This document shows, piece by piece, positions 56,799 through 64,000 of a DNA stretch of 64,000 bases. Under the pieces are notes generated by a model that saw nothing but the letters and a program-made list of their open reading frames with translations, had not been told where the DNA came from and did not search any database. How positions within the stretch are numbered: position 1 is the first letter of the stretch; every line of letters starts with the position of its first letter. The translations under genes were made by a program, and so were the position numbers. The DNA is from Gammaproteobacteria bacterium (GTDB lineage: Bacteria; Pseudomonadota; Gammaproteobacteria; Steroidobacterales; Steroidobacteraceae): positions 62,001 to 126,000 of the forward strand of contig JAJPKM010000025.1 in assembly GCA_021323735.1 (NCBI GenBank), read 5' to 3'.

Positions 56799-56969
56799 GA
56801 GCCTGTCTGTTACCTCTGTGGCCGCGAGCAAGGGGATTGGTATCGTCGAGGTGGAACCGACGAAGTCGGGCACGCTCCTCATGAGGATGCGACAACGACG
56901 GGTGAAGGTAAATCCGTCCGCTCTGCCGCCAATGCGGCTCACGCGGAATATTTACACAGGTTGCCGGCG

Positions 56970-57461
56970 ATGAGTCTGCTCTGGCGTCCCGCGTATGTGG
57001 GCATTGGCAGCAATCTTGATTCTCCGCGCGAACGCGTGCTCGAGGCCATCGAGCGCATGAAGGCGCTGGCAGCGACGCGCCTGGAAATACGCTCGCCTCT
57101 GTATCTCACGCGTCCCCTAGGTCCCCAGGATCAGCCGGACTTCGTCAACGCCGTCGCCGGTCTGCTCACGCAGCTTTCCGCGCGGGATTTGCTCGGCGGA
57201 TTGCTCGGCATCGAACAAAACATGGGTCGGGACCGGCGCGAGCGTTGGGGGCCGCGCATCATCGATCTGGATCTCCTGTGGATGGTCGGTGCGGCGATCG
57301 ACGAGCCGGGGTTGACGGTGCCGCACCCCGGAGTGTCGACGCGCAATTTCGTCCTGTATCCTTTGGCTGACATCGCCCCCCTCATCAAGATCCCAGGGCT
57401 TGGGGCCCTGCTCGACCTCAAGCGGGACGCCGGCGGTGACGGTATTTCCGTCCTCGAGTAA
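56970..57461 (+). CDS. folK: 6-hydroxymethyl-dihydropterin pyrophosphokinase
   Basis: HPPK of folate synthesis, 163 residues. VGIGSNLDSPRERVLEAIERM, SPLYLTRPLGPQDQPDFVNAV and the signature RERWGPRIIDLDLLW (pterin/ATP-binding Asp pair), plus VPHPGVSTRNFVLYPLADI. ATG chosen over a TTG three codons earlier. Followed 13 nt later by a deoxynucleoside kinase. Confidence 0.95.
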   Translation: MSLLWRPAYVGIGSNLDSPRERVLEAIERMKALAATRLEIRSPLYLTRPLGPQDQPDFVNAVAGLLTQLSARDLLGGLLGIEQNMGRDRRERWGPRIIDLDLLWMVGAAIDEPGLTVPHPGVSTRNFVLYPLADIAPLIKIPGLGALLDLKRDAGGDGISVLE

Positions 57462-57474
57462 GAAGAAGAGTTCA

Positions 57475-58140
57475 ATGACCGTGGCAGCAGCGCATCGATT
57501 CATAGTCGTGGAAGGGCCGATCGGCGTGGGCAAGACCAGTTTGGCGCGCCGTCTGAGTCAGTCGCTCGGCGGCCAGTTGGTGCTGGAACAGGCGGACCAA
57601 AATCCATTCCTCGAGCGCTTCTACAAGAATCCGCGTGCGGCGGCATTCCAGACGCAATTGTTTTTTCTGTTTCAGCGGGCACGTCAACTCGAGGATGTTC
57701 GCCAGGAGGATTTATTCGGCGCCGTGCGCGTGGCGGATTATCTCTTGGAAAAGGATCGGCTGTTTGCGCGCGTCACGCTGGACGATGCGGAATACGGGCT
57801 ATACGAGCGTGTCTATGAGCGCGCCGTGGTGGACGCGCCCCAGCCTGACCTGGTCGTGTACCTCCAGGCGCCCGTCGATGTGTTGATGGATCGCATCGCC
57901 AAGCGCGGCATCCGCTATGAACAGCATATCGAACGCGCCTATTTGGAGAAACTTACCCAGGCGTATGCGCGTTTCTTCCACAGCTATGATGCCTCGCCGC
58001 TGCTCATCGTCAATTCGGCGTCCATCGATCCGGTCAACAACGAAAGCGACTACGCGCAATTGTTCGCGGAAATCACCAAGGTCCGGCGCGGCCGGCATTT
58101 CTTCAATCCCGCCGGCAGCAGTTTGTTGCCGGCCGGCTGA
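57475..58140 (+). CDS. deoxynucleoside kinase family protein
   Basis: 221 residues. P-loop EGPIGVGKTSLARRL, LVLEQADQNPFLERFYKNPRAAAFQTQLFFLFQRARQ and RVADYLLEKDRLFARVTL (DRS-like segment), LVVYLQAPVDVLMDRIAKRGIRYEQHIERAYLEKL: the dGK/dCK-like fold. Phosphorylates a deoxynucleoside for salvage; which one is unclear. AGAAGAAGAG just before the ATG serves as ribosome site. The folK-kinase pair recurs in gammaproteobacteria. Confidence 0.91.
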   Translation: MTVAAAHRFIVVEGPIGVGKTSLARRLSQSLGGQLVLEQADQNPFLERFYKNPRAAAFQTQLFFLFQRARQLEDVRQEDLFGAVRVADYLLEKDRLFARVTLDDAEYGLYERVYERAVVDAPQPDLVVYLQAPVDVLMDRIAKRGIRYEQHIERAYLEKLTQAYARFFHSYDASPLLIVNSASIDPVNNESDYAQLFAEITKVRRGRHFFNPAGSSLLPAG

Positions 58141-58275
58141 GCGATCACCAGACCACCTCGCTCGCGGCCATGAGGGAAGGGCGTCTCATCCCGTCGTCGG
58201 CCGTCGCGACGCCGACCGGTGACGCTGGCTTGCGGCACCGACAGGCGCATCGATGCGGCAGGGCGGCTGCGGCGC

Positions 58276-59367
58276 TCAACGTGCCGCCGTACTCGGAGCG
58301 TGCTGCGCCAGCGCCCACCGCACATGTTCGCGCACCAGGGCGGAGGGATGCCGGGCTCGGGCTTCAAGTGCGGCAACGATGACCTGCGAGCTGGGCGCGT
58401 TCCCCAGCGCCACGGCGATATTGCGCAGCCAGCGCTCGTAGCCGATGCGCCGGATGGCACTCCCTTGGGTCTTTTCCAGGAACTCTTGCTCGCTCCAGGC
58501 AAACAGCTGCGCAAGCTGCGAGTGGTCCAATCCATGGCGAACGTCAAAATCCTTCTCGCGCGTAGGACGGGCAAACTTGTTCCAGGGACAGACGAGTTGA
58601 CAGTCGTCGCAACCATAGATGCGATTGCCGATGGCGCGGCGAAATTCCACCGGGATACTGCCGGTCAGCTCGATGGTGAGATAGGAAATACAGCGCCTTG
58701 CATCGAGACGGTAGGGTGCGACGATGGCGCCGGTGGGGCAGGCCGGCATGCAGGCGGCGCAGGTGCCGCAGTGCGCGGTACTGGGCTCGTCGACCGGCAA
58801 TGGAAGGTCGAGGTAAATCTCCCCCAGGAAAAAATACGAGCCGCTGTGGCGATCGATCAGGTTCGTATGCTTGCCGATCCAGCCCAAGCGGGCGTTGCGC
58901 GCCAAGGCCTTCTCCAACACCGGCGCTGAGTCGGTGAACACGCGGTGCCCGAACGGACCGACCTCGGCCTCGATGCGCTCGCAGAGCTTTTGCAGCCGTG
59001 AGCGTAGTACTTTGTGGTAGTCGCGACCCAGGGCATAGCGCGACACGTAGCCCATGTTACCGTCGGCGAGCGTGGCGGCCGCGTCGGCCGATTCCTGCGG
59101 CCAGTAGTCCATGCGGACGCTGATGCAGCTGACGGTGCCCGGTATCAGTTCTGTCGGTCGGCTGCGCTTGCGGCCATGGCGCGCCATGTAGCCCATCTCG
59201 CCGTGGAAGCCGGCGTGCAGCCAGTCCAGAAAATGGGTCTCATCCTCGGGCAGATCGATGGTGGCCACGCCGATGCCGGAAAATCCCAACTCCGCGGCCC
59301 AAGCATCCAAGGAAGCCCTGAGGGCGGCAGGATCGAGGGGTGAGGCAGGTAATGCGGAGGCAGTCAT
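58276..59367 (-). CDS. queG: epoxyqueuosine reductase
   Basis: Cobalamin- and Fe-S-dependent enzyme making queuosine in tRNA, 363 residues. FSGIGVATIDLPEDETHFLDWL, HGEMGYMARH, the first 4Fe-4S set HCGTCAACMPACPTGAI, the second GCDDCQLVCPWNKFA and a C-terminal HEAT-like helical tail (SSQVIVAALEARARHPSALVREHVRWAL). The start at MTASALPASP is supported by a divergent promoter. Divergent from tsaE by 21 nt. Confidence 0.95.
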   Translation of the reverse strand: MTASALPASPLDPAALRASLDAWAAELGFSGIGVATIDLPEDETHFLDWLHAGFHGEMGYMARHGRKRSRPTELIPGTVSCISVRMDYWPQESADAAATLADGNMGYVSRYALGRDYHKVLRSRLQKLCERIEAEVGPFGHRVFTDSAPVLEKALARNARLGWIGKHTNLIDRHSGSYFFLGEIYLDLPLPVDEPSTAHCGTCAACMPACPTGAIVAPYRLDARRCISYLTIELTGSIPVEFRRAIGNRIYGCDDCQLVCPWNKFARPTREKDFDVRHGLDHSQLAQLFAWSEQEFLEKTQGSAIRRIGYERWLRNIAVALGNAPSSQVIVAALEARARHPSALVREHVRWALAQHAPSTAAR

Positions 59368-59376
59368 GGGCGTCCG

Positions 59377-59383
59377 TATAATA
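59377..59383. promoter_or_regulatory. bidirectional -10 for queG and tsaE
   Basis: TATAAT (59377-59382) on the plus strand is 6 nt before the tsaE ATG; the reverse complement gives TATTAT (59383-59378), 10 nt before the queG ATG. In a 21-nt gap one TATAATA sequence can serve both directions. No clear -35 on the plus strand. Both transcripts would be leaderless or nearly so. Confidence 0.6.
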
Positions 59384-59388
59384 AACCG

Positions 59389-59907
59389 ATGCCGACGGCT
59401 TCCCTGGAATTCGCCTTGCCCGACAGCAGCGCCACGGAAGCGCTGGGCGCCGCATTGGCGCGCGCCTTCTGCGTGCCCAGCCGGGGCGCCGTAGTGCACC
59501 TGCGCGGCGAATTGGGCAGCGGCAAGACCACCTGCGCCCGCAGCCTGCTGCATGCCCTCGGCGTCACGGCGACGGTGCGCAGTCCCACCTATACCCTGGT
59601 CGATACCTACAGCTCGCCCGAGCTCAAATTCGTGCACGTGGATCTGTACCGCCTGCGCTCCAGCGCCGAGGTCGAGGAGTTGGGGTTGCGCGACCTGACG
59701 GGACCTAAGTCCCTGATGCTGATCGAGTGGCCCGAGCAGGGCGGTGCCGCCGTGCCGGCCGCTGACTTGGATGTGCAGCTTCGCTATGTGGATGTCGGTG
59801 AGTCGCGAGCGGCATCGCTTCGTGCCGGCAGCGAGTCAGGAGCAAGCTGGCTCGCGAAGCTGGGACTTGACCATAGCTTAATGCCCTATGTATCTAATTT
59901 AACTTGA
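59389..59907 (+). CDS. tsaE: tRNA t6A biosynthesis ATPase TsaE
   Basis: 172-residue ATPase that drives the TsaB/TsaD complex in t6A37 synthesis. Walker A LRGELGSGKTTCARSLL, SPTYTLVDTY and HVDLYRLRSSAEVEELGLRD are diagnostic, followed by LMLIEWPEQGG. The C-terminal tail (about 140-172) is extra-long and unconserved in type. First of tsaE-amiC-mutL-miaA. Confidence 0.95.
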   Translation: MPTASLEFALPDSSATEALGAALARAFCVPSRGAVVHLRGELGSGKTTCARSLLHALGVTATVRSPTYTLVDTYSSPELKFVHVDLYRLRSSAEVEELGLRDLTGPKSLMLIEWPEQGGAAVPAADLDVQLRYVDVGESRAASLRAGSESGASWLAKLGLDHSLMPYVSNLT

Positions 59908-59940
59908 AAAAGGATCGTAAACGGCGTTAACTTAATCGCC

Positions 59941-61161
59941 ATGAACCGTCTATGGCTGCAGTGCTGCCTCGGGTCGTTGCTGGCAACGGCGTTCTGGCAG
60001 CCTGCCTTCGCGGTGGATGTGCGCGCAGTTCGCCTCTGGGCGGGCCCGGACAGTACGCGGGTGGTGGTGGATTTATCCGGTAGCGCGCAACACAGTTTGC
60101 TGATTCTGCACAACCCGGAGCGGGTCGTGCTGGACGTGTCCGGAGCCCGGCTTGGACCCCGGGCGGGCAGGCCGCCGGCCGGCGCCGGCGCGGTGAAGCA
60201 GGTGCGCATGTCGCGCAATGCGGCGGGAAATCTGCGTTTGGTGCTCGATCTGGCGCACCCCATCGAAGCCAAAAGCTTCTTGTCGAAGCCAAATGCGCAC
60301 TATGGCTACCGGTTGGTCGTCGATCTCGGCGTCACCGCTCGCGCCGATCAGCATGCCGATCAGCCCGTCAGGGTGAAGCACGCGCCGGCCGATGCGCGCG
60401 ATCTCATCATTGCCATCGACGCCGGGCATGGCGGTGAGGATCCGGGAGCGATCGGCAAGAACGGCACGCGTGAGAAGGACGTGGTCTTGAAGATCGCCCA
60501 AGATCTCGCGGTCAAGATCAACGCCGAGCCCGGCATGCGGGCCATGCTCACCCGCGGCGGCGATTACTTCGTCCCCTTGCGCGACCGGATGCGCCGCGCA
60601 CGGGCGCAGCAAGCGGATCTATTCGTGTCCATTCACGCCGATTCTGCCCGCGACCGCAGTGTCGACGGCTCGTCGGTGTACATCCTGTCCCAGCGTGGCG
60701 CCACCGACGAAGCATCGCGCTGGCTTGCGGAACGGGAAAATGCCTCGGACTTGATCGGCGGCGTTTCCTTGGACGACAAGGACGATGTGCTTGCCTCGGT
60801 GCTGCTCGATCTGTCGCAATCGGCCTCGCTGAATGCAAGTCAGGTCGCTGCCGAGCGGGTATTGCAGCGGCTCACCCAAGCCGGCGAGGTGCGCAAGCGC
60901 GAGGTACAGCAGGCGCGGTTCATGGTGTTAAAGTCGCCCGACATCCCCTCCATGCTGGTCGAGACGGCCTATATTTCTAATCCGCAGGAAGAGCTGCGGC
61001 TGCGCACGTCGGCGCATCAAGCGAAGCTCGCCGATGCCATCCGCCGCGGCGTGCATGACTATTTCTATGCCAATCCGCCCATGGGCACCCGCATCGCGCA
61101 ACTGGCCGGCAACGCCGCGCATCCGGTGTTGGCGGCCGGTGCCGGCGGAACGGGCGAGTAG
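59941..61161 (+). CDS. amiC: N-acetylmuramoyl-L-alanine amidase (AmiC/AmiB type)
   Basis: 406-residue secreted amidase that splits septal peptidoglycan. Signal peptide residues 1-24 (ending PAFA), AMIN targeting domain about 25-130 (VRLWAGPDSTRVVVDLS), and amidase_3 domain from about 155: IIAIDAGHGGEDPGAIG (Zn His and Glu), LFVSIHADSA, MLVETAYISNPQEE (Glu). No LysM module follows, unlike AmiB of E. coli; the short C-tail is Ala/Gly-rich. Possible TTGAAA ... TTAACT promoter just before the ATG. Confidence 0.94.
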   Translation: MNRLWLQCCLGSLLATAFWQPAFAVDVRAVRLWAGPDSTRVVVDLSGSAQHSLLILHNPERVVLDVSGARLGPRAGRPPAGAGAVKQVRMSRNAAGNLRLVLDLAHPIEAKSFLSKPNAHYGYRLVVDLGVTARADQHADQPVRVKHAPADARDLIIAIDAGHGGEDPGAIGKNGTREKDVVLKIAQDLAVKINAEPGMRAMLTRGGDYFVPLRDRMRRARAQQADLFVSIHADSARDRSVDGSSVYILSQRGATDEASRWLAERENASDLIGGVSLDDKDDVLASVLLDLSQSASLNASQVAAERVLQRLTQAGEVRKREVQQARFMVLKSPDIPSMLVETAYISNPQEELRLRTSAHQAKLADAIRRGVHDYFYANPPMGTRIAQLAGNAAHPVLAAGAGGTGE

Positions 61162-61358
61162 GCCACGGGATCGGCCACGGCCCGGGGCTTGATGCCTCGC
61201 GCGCGCCTGACGGCCCGACCGGTGTCGCCAGGGGCTTGGAGCCTTCTTAAGTATCCCCGTGGTCGCGAGTGAGACCAAACACCCACGCGCGGCGAGCGCA
61301 CGCTTGATGACACTCACCTGACGGCACCCGCCCCTCAAGACCCCAGGCTTGTGCGAAA

Positions 61359-63290
61359 ATGCACCTGCCGAGGTTGCCATTGCCCATTCAACTCCTATCC
61401 GACTCCCTCATCAGTCAAATCGCTGCCGGCGAGGTCATCGAACGGCCGGCTTCCGTGGTCAAGGAGCTGGTGGAGAACGCCTTGGACGCCGGCGCGCGAC
61501 GCATCGATGTCGAGATCGAACGCGGCGGCTGCGGCTCGATGCGGGTGCGCGACGATGGCGCAGGCATCGATCCGGCGGAGATCGCCCTGGCGTTGGCGCG
61601 GCATGCCACCAGCAAGATCGCCTCGCTACAGGACCTGGAGAATGTTTGCAGTCTCGGGTTTCGCGGTGAAGCGCTGCCCAGCATCGCCTCGGTATCGCGA
61701 CTGTCGCTGATCTCGCGCTCGGCGGGAGGAACCCATGCCTGGGGGATTGAAGCGCGCGACGGCGAACTGAGCGCGCCGGCGCCGGCCTCGCATGCCTTGG
61801 GAACCAGCGTCGAGGTGCGGGATTTATTTTTCAATGTTCCGGCGCGGCGCAAATTCTTGCGCGCCGACAACACGGAATATCAGCATATCCTGCGCATGCT
61901 GGAACGCCTGGCCCTGTCGCGTTTCGACGTGGCGTTCAGCCTCGTGCACAACGGCAAGAGCATCTGGGCCCTGCCCGCGGCGGCCGGCGAGGCGGAGCGG
62001 CTGGCACGGGTGGCGCGGATCTGCGGCGAGGAATTCGCCGCCCATGTGATCGAGCTGCGCCATGACACCGAATCGTTGCGCCTGTCCGGATGGCTGGCAT
62101 TACCCACGTTCTCGCGCAGCCAGCCGGACCTGCAATTCACCTTCTTGAACGGGCGCTTCGTGCGCGACAAGGTGCTGGTGGGTGCGGCACGCCAGGCCTA
62201 CCGGGACGTGCTGTTTCATGGCCGCTTCTGCGCGTACCTGTTGTACTTGGAGATGGATCCACGCTGGGTGGATGTCAACGCGCATCCGCAAAAATTGGAA
62301 GTACGCTTTCGCGATTCGCGCCGCGTGCATGACTTCCTGTTTAGGACTCTGGAGAAGGCACTCGCGGCGACGCGCCCCTCGTCGCAGTCGCCGGGCAGCG
62401 CGCCCTCGGATTGGCTGACAGGCGCATCGCGCTTCGCCGCTGGCGCCGGTGCAGGAACCGATGCCGGTGCCGCAGCTACCAACGGAGACGCCGCTACCAA
62501 CGGTGCTGCCGTTTCCACGGGTGCCGCCGGCGGTGCCCGTCCTGCGCAAGCGCGTTTCGCGCTGCCGGAGGTGCCGGCGAGGCCATCCGCGGATGCCTAC
62601 CGCAGCTATGTCACGCCGGGTCTCACCGCCGTGCACGATCACGGCCCCGCCATGGATGGAAGCGCAACGAACGCGGACATGGGGGTGGCCTTGGCTTCGG
62701 GCGAGGCTGCCGCACCCTTGGGGTATGCCATCGCCCAGCTGCACGGCGTCTATATCTTGGCTCAGTCCGCCGACGGCATGGTGTTGGTGGACATGCACGC
62801 GGCGCACGAACGGATCATGTACGAAGGCATGAAGAAATTGCTGTCGGGGCAGACCGCGCAGCAGCAGCTGTTGATGCCACAAGTGCTGCACGTGAGCCCG
62901 GCGCAGGCCGACATGGCGGAAGGGCATCGACAGGAATTCGCGGCCTTGGGATTTGACGTCACACGCCTAGGTCCCGATCAATTGGCGCTGCGCGCGGTTC
63001 CCATCCTGCTGGCCGGACATGACCCGGCCGGCATCGTGCGCGATGTGCTCTCGGATTTGCTCGAGGCAGGCCATTCGCGGCGCGTTGAGGAATCCATCAA
63101 TCACCTGCTCGCCACCATGGCCTGTCACGCGGCCGTGCGCGCGCGGCGCGTGCTGAGCTTGACGGAAATGAATGCCTTGCTGCGCGAAATGGAGGGCACC
63201 GAACGCGCAGACCAATGTAATCACGGGCGTCCGACCTGGGTGCGTTTGTCCATGAGCGAGCTGGATCGGCTGTTCTTGCGCGGACGCTGA
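61359..63290 (+). CDS. mutL: DNA mismatch repair protein MutL
   Basis: 643 residues. GHKL ATPase at the N-terminus: IAAGEVIERPASVVKELVENALDAG, DDGAGI, GFRGEALPSIASVS and HPQKLEVRF. A long Ala/Gly/Thr-rich linker (about 340-440) precedes the dimerisation domain, which keeps a DMHAAHERIMYE motif (D-x-H-A-x2-E-x4-E), ACHAAVRA and CNHGRPTW. These fit the metal-dependent nicking type of MutL found in species without MutH (inference). Its TGA shares one base with the miaA ATG. Confidence 0.96.
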   Translation: MHLPRLPLPIQLLSDSLISQIAAGEVIERPASVVKELVENALDAGARRIDVEIERGGCGSMRVRDDGAGIDPAEIALALARHATSKIASLQDLENVCSLGFRGEALPSIASVSRLSLISRSAGGTHAWGIEARDGELSAPAPASHALGTSVEVRDLFFNVPARRKFLRADNTEYQHILRMLERLALSRFDVAFSLVHNGKSIWALPAAAGEAERLARVARICGEEFAAHVIELRHDTESLRLSGWLALPTFSRSQPDLQFTFLNGRFVRDKVLVGAARQAYRDVLFHGRFCAYLLYLEMDPRWVDVNAHPQKLEVRFRDSRRVHDFLFRTLEKALAATRPSSQSPGSAPSDWLTGASRFAAGAGAGTDAGAAATNGDAATNGAAVSTGAAGGARPAQARFALPEVPARPSADAYRSYVTPGLTAVHDHGPAMDGSATNADMGVALASGEAAAPLGYAIAQLHGVYILAQSADGMVLVDMHAAHERIMYEGMKKLLSGQTAQQQLLMPQVLHVSPAQADMAEGHRQEFAALGFDVTRLGPDQLALRAVPILLAGHDPAGIVRDVLSDLLEAGHSRRVEESINHLLATMACHAAVRARRVLSLTEMNALLREMEGTERADQCNHGRPTWVRLSMSELDRLFLRGR

Positions 63291-64000
63291 TGCCGAACTC
63301 GCAGGAGCGCCGCTCGGCCGTGCTGCTGATGGGACCGACCGGCTCGGGCAAATCCGAGCTGGCCCTGCGGCTCGCCGAACGGCTGCCCTTGGAAATCATC
63401 AGCGTGGATTCGGCGCAGGTGTACCGCGGCATGGACATCGGTACCGCCAAGCCGACATTGGCCACCCGAGCCCAGGTCCCCCACCATCTCATCGATATCC
63501 GCGATGCGGCGATGGGTTATTCGGTGGGGGAATTCACCCAGGATGTGCTCGGCGCCATGCAGGGCATCTGGTCGCGCGGCCGGCTGCCCTTGTTGGTCGG
63601 CGGGACCATGATGTATTTCCATGCCCTGACGGCGGGCATCGCGGAGCTTCCGGAGGCAGATGCGGACGTGCGCGCGGGTATCGACGCCAGAGCGGCGAAG
63701 CACGGCTGGGCCGCGGTCCACAGGGAACTCGCCGAGGTCGATCCGCTGGCCGCGGCGCGCATCCACAGCAACGATCCGCAGCGCATTCAACGCGCGCTCG
63801 AAGTTCACCGCCTCACCGGCCGGCCCATCACCGAGCTGCAACAGGCGCGCATGTCGCCGATTGCCGACGTCAATCTCATGGAATTTGCACTTGCCCCCCT
63901 TGAACGCGGCGAGTTGCACGCCAAGATCGAAACTCGGTTCAAGGCAATGCTCGACGCCGGTTTTGTAGAGGAAGTCAGAAGCTTGTACGAAAGAGGCGAT
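63290..64000 (+). CDS. miaA: tRNA dimethylallyltransferase (5' part)
   Basis: Prenylates A37 of tRNAs reading U-starting codons. The first 237 residues are present: LLMGPTGSGKSELALRLAERLPLEIISVDSAQVYRGMDIGTAKP, VPHHLIDIRDA, LLVGGTMMYFHALTAGIA and NDPQRIQRALEVHRLTGRPI. The window ends within the gene. mutL-miaA (then usually hfq) is the normal gammaproteobacterial order. Confidence 0.97.
   Translation, partial: MPNSQERRSAVLLMGPTGSGKSELALRLAERLPLEIISVDSAQVYRGMDIGTAKPTLATRAQVPHHLIDIRDAAMGYSVGEFTQDVLGAMQGIWSRGRLPLLVGGTMMYFHALTAGIAELPEADADVRAGIDARAAKHGWAAVHRELAEVDPLAAARIHSNDPQRIQRALEVHRLTGRPITELQQARMSPIADVNLMEFALAPLERGELHAKIETRFKAMLDAGFVEEVRSLYERGD

Overview
The window is a high-G+C, densely packed chromosome segment from a gammaproteobacterium. 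The evidence is gene content and order: mrp-dcd, purM/purN facing a DUF2066 gene and hda, valS-holC-pepA facing lptF-lptG, and queG facing tsaE-amiC-mutL-miaA. It also carries rimI, pssA, prfC, two PilT-type ATPases and a CDP-sugar surface polysaccharide cluster. The overall flavour is Xanthomonadales/Nevskiales/Steroidobacter-like, but nothing in the sequence fixes the species.

Layout. 1-4625 (minus): two PilT-family pilus retraction ATPases behind a HEAT-repeat Ser/Thr kinase. 4766-8253 (plus): mrp and dcd; dcd is split by two inteins. 8250-10806 (minus): DUF3108, purN, purM. 10858-13197 (plus): DUF2066, a CDP-alcohol phosphatidyltransferase, hda. 13154-16825 (mostly minus): DUF2069, WrbA-like flavodoxin, a small lipoprotein, lytic transglycosylase, proS. 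16869-20854 (plus): pssA, a family-4 uracil-DNA glycosylase, rimI, a small membrane protein, prfC. 20957-30624 (minus): MBL hydrolase, the tgpA-DUF58-moxR set, valS, holC, pepA. 30712-32840 (plus): lptFG. 32949-39070 (minus): a Gld-type ABC exporter operon and an unknown gene. 39149-48333 (plus): a polysaccharide/CDP-deoxysugar cluster (asnB, two glycosyltransferases, rfbG, rfbF, C-methyltransferase, RmlC-like epimerase, SDR) and DUF2231. 48291-53890: envelope lipoproteins, a CAP-domain protein and a nine-heme cytochrome. 54162-55310: a VapBC-type toxin-antitoxin pair, a duplicated tRNA flank and tRNA-Glu(CUC). 55326-64000: pcnB, folK, deoxynucleoside kinase, queG, tsaE, amiC, mutL, miaA (truncated by the window end).

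The standout is dcd (5866-8253). Its 188-residue dCTP deaminase is interrupted by a 411-residue LAGLIDADG intein and a 196-residue mini-intein. Only five extein residues (Ser-Thr-Tyr-Ala-Arg) lie between them, and these appear to be the active-site Ser and Arg segment. The second intein lacks both histidines that usually assist asparagine cyclisation and holds what looks like a decayed HNH domain.

Other points of interest are a HEAT-kinase/PilT locus and a probable CDP-3-C-methyl-6-deoxyhexose pathway. There is a 31-codon ORF followed by a duplicated start codon, and five 18-bp repeats ending on a start codon. A terminator lies inside a convergent gene, and a bidirectional TATAAT promoter sits between queG and tsaE. 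Several genes have -10 boxes 6-8 nt before their start codons, suggesting leaderless mRNAs. I saw no CRISPR array, rRNA operon, prophage or insertion sequence.
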